From NCBI GenBank assembly GCA_937889655.1, contig CALBZG010000076.1:1-17219 (forward strand): a stretch of DNA of 17,219 bases, given 5' to 3'. Each line of letters begins with the position of its first letter. Within the stretch, counting starts at the first letter, position 1. A model generated the notes under the pieces. It had not been told where the DNA came from. It did no database searches and saw only the letters and a list, made by a program, of their open reading frames with translations. The position numbers were made by a program, and so were the translations under genes. Of the stretch, positions 14,916 to 17,219 are shown piece after piece. The stretch comes from an uncultured Clostridia bacterium (GTDB taxonomy: Bacteria; Bacillota; Clostridia; Peptostreptococcales; Anaerovoracaceae).

Positions 14916-16019
14916 CTACACCTCAGGCAATTCAAGGTTTTCGTAAATGGTCTCGCTTGCGTCAGAACATCCCAGCTTCTTAATGTTAAGGGCCATTTCC
15001 TCAAGCCGCCCAGGTTCGTCTCGTAAATCATTTAAAATCATCAGGAGTTTTTCAGCAGACAGTTCCTTCTCCTCGATAACCACCGCGCCCCCCTGATCGA
15101 CAGCGGCTTTTGCGTTAAAGTATTGATGGTTGCCCGTAACATTTGGTGAGGGTATGAAGATTGCCGGCGTGCCCGTAACTGCCAGCTCTGCCACAGTCAA
15201 CGCGCCGGATCTGCATATGGCGATATCGGCCGCGGCCAGATATATATCCATATTGTTAATATACTTCATCATATTCAGATTGTGCTTTTCCTTCAAACCG
15301 GTGTCCCGAAGGTCTGCCATCACAGCCTCATAATACTTGTCTCCGGTGGCAAAAAAAACCACAGTGTTCTCTTTGTCTGCTAATTGCGGCAGAGCCTCCA
15401 GCATGACCTTATTGATCATACCTGCGCCCTGGCTACCCCCGAAGGCCAGGATCATATATTCTTCCGGTTTTATGTTGAGCTTTTCTCTTGCCCCGGCTTT
15501 AGTTTGCAGGCCGAAAGCCTTACGAACAGGATTGCCTGTTACGACGAGCTTCTTCTTATTTTTAAACATTGCTGCGGCTTCCGGAAAACCTAGAAATACT
15601 TTTTCCACGAGAGATTCCAGCAGCTTGTTGGTCAATCCCGGAGCTGCATTCTGCTCGTGGAGATAGGTTTTGATCCCTGCTTTATGGGCTTCAAAAATTA
15701 CCGGGCCGCAAACATACCCTCCCGTGCCTATAACCACATCAGGCTTGAAATCCCTGATAATCGAAGAGGCTTCCCTGCTGCCCTTCAGAACGTCAATGAG
15801 GGTCCGGAAGTTCTTGACGAAATTCTTTCGGTTGAATCCGCTGGCTGTAATAAAAACCAGCCTGTATCCTGCCGCTGGGATGAGTTTTTTTTCAAGAGGC
15901 CTTCCCGTCCCGACAAAAAGGATTTCGGCATCCTGATGCATTTCCCTTATTTTATCTGCAATCGCAATGGCCGGATATATATGTCCCCCCGTGCCGCCGC
16001 ATGTCATTATTACTTTCAT
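14916..16019 (-). CDS. murG: MurG, lipid II-forming N-acetylglucosaminyltransferase
   Basis: 367 residues. It transfers GlcNAc from UDP-GlcNAc to lipid I on the inner membrane face, making lipid II. A GT-B fold with the glycine-rich lipid-side loop GGTGGH (8-13), GTGGYVCGP (98-106), HEQN (121-124), GNPVR (162-166), the second glycine loop FGGSQGA (193-199), the UDP-GlcNAc site RSGALTVAE (270-278) and TGNHQYFNA (295-303). Length is normal. ATG has CGGAGAT at about 8 nt and lies 36 nt after ftsW. It sits beside the flippase-dependent polymerase it supplies. Confidence 0.98.
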   Translation of the reverse strand: MKVIMTCGGTGGHIYPAIAIADKIREMHQDAEILFVGTGRPLEKKLIPAAGYRLVFITASGFNRKNFVKNFRTLIDVLKGSREASSIIRDFKPDVVIGTGGYVCGPVIFEAHKAGIKTYLHEQNAAPGLTNKLLESLVEKVFLGFPEAAAMFKNKKKLVVTGNPVRKAFGLQTKAGAREKLNIKPEEYMILAFGGSQGAGMINKVMLEALPQLADKENTVVFFATGDKYYEAVMADLRDTGLKEKHNLNMMKYINNMDIYLAAADIAICRSGALTVAELAVTGTPAIFIPSPNVTGNHQYFNAKAAVDQGGAVVIEEKELSAEKLLMILNDLRDEPGRLEEMALNIKKLGCSDASETIYENLELPEV

Positions 16020-16055
16020 AACAAGATCTCCGTTTGCATTTTTTCTTAGCCCTGC

Positions 16056-17201
16056 TTATTTTCGTGAATATCGCGACACGCTGATCAGAAGCCCCATTGC
16101 GGCCATAAACATCCATATTGCATTGCCTCCATAGCTGATGAAAGGCAGCGTTATGCCTGTAGGCGGCATGCTGGAAGTTACTGTGGCTACATTGAGCAGA
16201 ACCTGGATCCCCAGCATCATTGTGACTCCGGAAGCAATGAGGGTACCGTAAAGGTCCCCCGCGTTCATAGCAATGTGAGTACCCCGCCAAATAAGAAAAA
16301 TGTATCCGCAGAGCAGCAGCATGATCCCAATGAACCCAAATTCTTCACCTATGATAGCCAAAATAAAGTCATTGTGAGCTTCAGGAAGATACAAATTTTT
16401 CTGGATGCTCTTGCCTAATCCCACTCCGAAAAGACCGCCTGATCCCAATGCATACAAGGATTGGACAACTTGATAGCCTCCACCGAGAGGATCTGCGAAG
16501 GGGTCCAGAAAGCTGGTTACTCTCGCAAGTCGGTACCCTCCATCCGGATCAACGAATATCGCAAAAATCCCGGCAAGTATTCCGGCTCCTGCTACGGCAA
16601 ACAAGTGCCATATCTTTGCTCCCGCCGTAAATAGCATAGTGACTATGATCATAAAGATCGTGATTGCGGTGGATAGATTGGGCTGCATATAGATAAGGCC
16701 GAAATATACCGAGCCGATCCCCAAAAGCGGTAGTACCCCGGTTTTAAAAGACCGCGCTCTTGATGGATCGCTGCTTATATAAAATGCCACAAACAGTATC
16801 GCGCATATCTTGGCCACTTCTCCCGGCATGAGCGTCAAATTTCCAATGCCGATCCATCTGGTCGCGCTGTTTCTGGTAACACCTAACGGTGTAAAAACCA
16901 GCATAAGAAGTATTACGCTGGTACCAAGCAATCCCCAGGACAATTTTTTATACCAATGATAATCAATAGACGCTACGGTCAGCATGATTACTACCCCGAT
17001 CCCTGCGTAAACGACTTCACGCTTCAAAAAATAGTAGGGATCGCCATAATCACTGAGAGCGCTATAATAACTGGCACTGAAAACCATGATCACTCCGAAT
17101 ATGACCAGACACATCGTGGCCAGCACCAGCATAAAGTCCCCGGGGCGCTCGCCCTTTGATTTTTTTTTCGTTGCTATTCCCAAATTCTTAATGTTCCTCA
17201 C
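16056..17201 (-). CDS. ftsW: FtsW/SpoVE family septal peptidoglycan glycosyltransferase
   Basis: 381 residues with about ten transmembrane helices, a SEDS-family lipid II polymerase. Family marks: RNSATRWIGIG (110-120), QPNLSTA (173-179), LPEAHNDF (272-279), whose Asp278 matches the catalytic Asp297 of E. coli FtsW, and PPTGITLPFISYGG (346-359). Position upstream of murG fits both ftsW and sporulation spoVE; sequence alone does not separate them. The start is uncertain: GTG at 17201 has GAGG too close to it, a TTG lies at residue 7 and an ATG at residue 24, and the frame is open to the window edge, so the true start could lie just outside. A run of nine A residues (17160-17168) encodes part of the basic N-terminus. 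Confidence 0.94.
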   Translation of the reverse strand: MRNIKNLGIATKKKSKGERPGDFMLVLATMCLVIFGVIMVFSASYYSALSDYGDPYYFLKREVVYAGIGVVIMLTVASIDYHWYKKLSWGLLGTSVILLMLVFTPLGVTRNSATRWIGIGNLTLMPGEVAKICAILFVAFYISSDPSRARSFKTGVLPLLGIGSVYFGLIYMQPNLSTAITIFMIIVTMLFTAGAKIWHLFAVAGAGILAGIFAIFVDPDGGYRLARVTSFLDPFADPLGGGYQVVQSLYALGSGGLFGVGLGKSIQKNLYLPEAHNDFILAIIGEEFGFIGIMLLLCGYIFLIWRGTHIAMNAGDLYGTLIASGVTMMLGIQVLLNVATVTSSMPPTGITLPFISYGGNAIWMFMAAMGLLISVSRYSRK

Positions 17202-17219
17202 ACCTCGATCGATTAATTT

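Overview
The window is a tightly packed bacterial chromosome segment of housekeeping genes. All 13 protein genes and 3 tRNA genes lie on the minus strand, so transcription runs from high to low coordinates. The gene content suggests an anaerobic, low-to-medium GC Firmicute of class Clostridia. Three things point that way: the clostridial-looking tRNA-Asn with encoded CCA, the DUF4080 B12-type radical SAM enzyme, and a trmH-pheS-pheT-zapA-mutS2 order like the Bacillus ysgA-pheST-zapA-mutS2 block. I cannot name a genus.

Layout in transcription order. (1) 17201-12928 is the end of a division and cell wall (dcw) cluster: ftsW, murG, ftsQ/divIB, ftsZ. MurG makes lipid II. FtsW polymerises it at the septum. 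FtsQ links the division complex, and FtsZ forms the ring. ftsZ appears to have its own extended -10 promoter and is followed by a perfect 11-bp hairpin that looks like a terminator. (2) 12858-5634 holds a TrmH/SpoU RNA 2'-O-methyltransferase, both phenylalanyl-tRNA synthetase subunits, a ZapA with an unusually long coiled-coil tail, and MutS2. ZapA binds FtsZ, so this arrangement puts an FtsZ partner about 4 kb downstream of ftsZ. (3) 5577-408 holds argS and then, with almost no gaps, a radical SAM protein with a CX4CX2C cluster motif, a B12-binding/DUF4080 radical SAM protein and a TPR protein. The function of these last three is unknown, and they are the best candidate here for an undescribed system. 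(4) 383-1 holds a consensus sigma-A-type promoter driving tRNA-Asn(GUU), tRNA-Leu(UAA) and initiator tRNA-fMet(CAU), then a perfect 15-bp inverted repeat at the window edge that is probably the terminator.

No insertion sequence, prophage, CRISPR array or broken gene was seen. Nearly every junction is 0-60 bp, with Shine-Dalgarno sequences often inside the end of the previous gene, which indicates translational coupling. No stretch over 300 bp lacks a gene. Most of the window is ordinary core genome. The interest lies in gene order, missing neighbours (ftsA, murB, sporulation sigma genes, T-box leaders) and the argS-linked radical SAM/TPR cassette.
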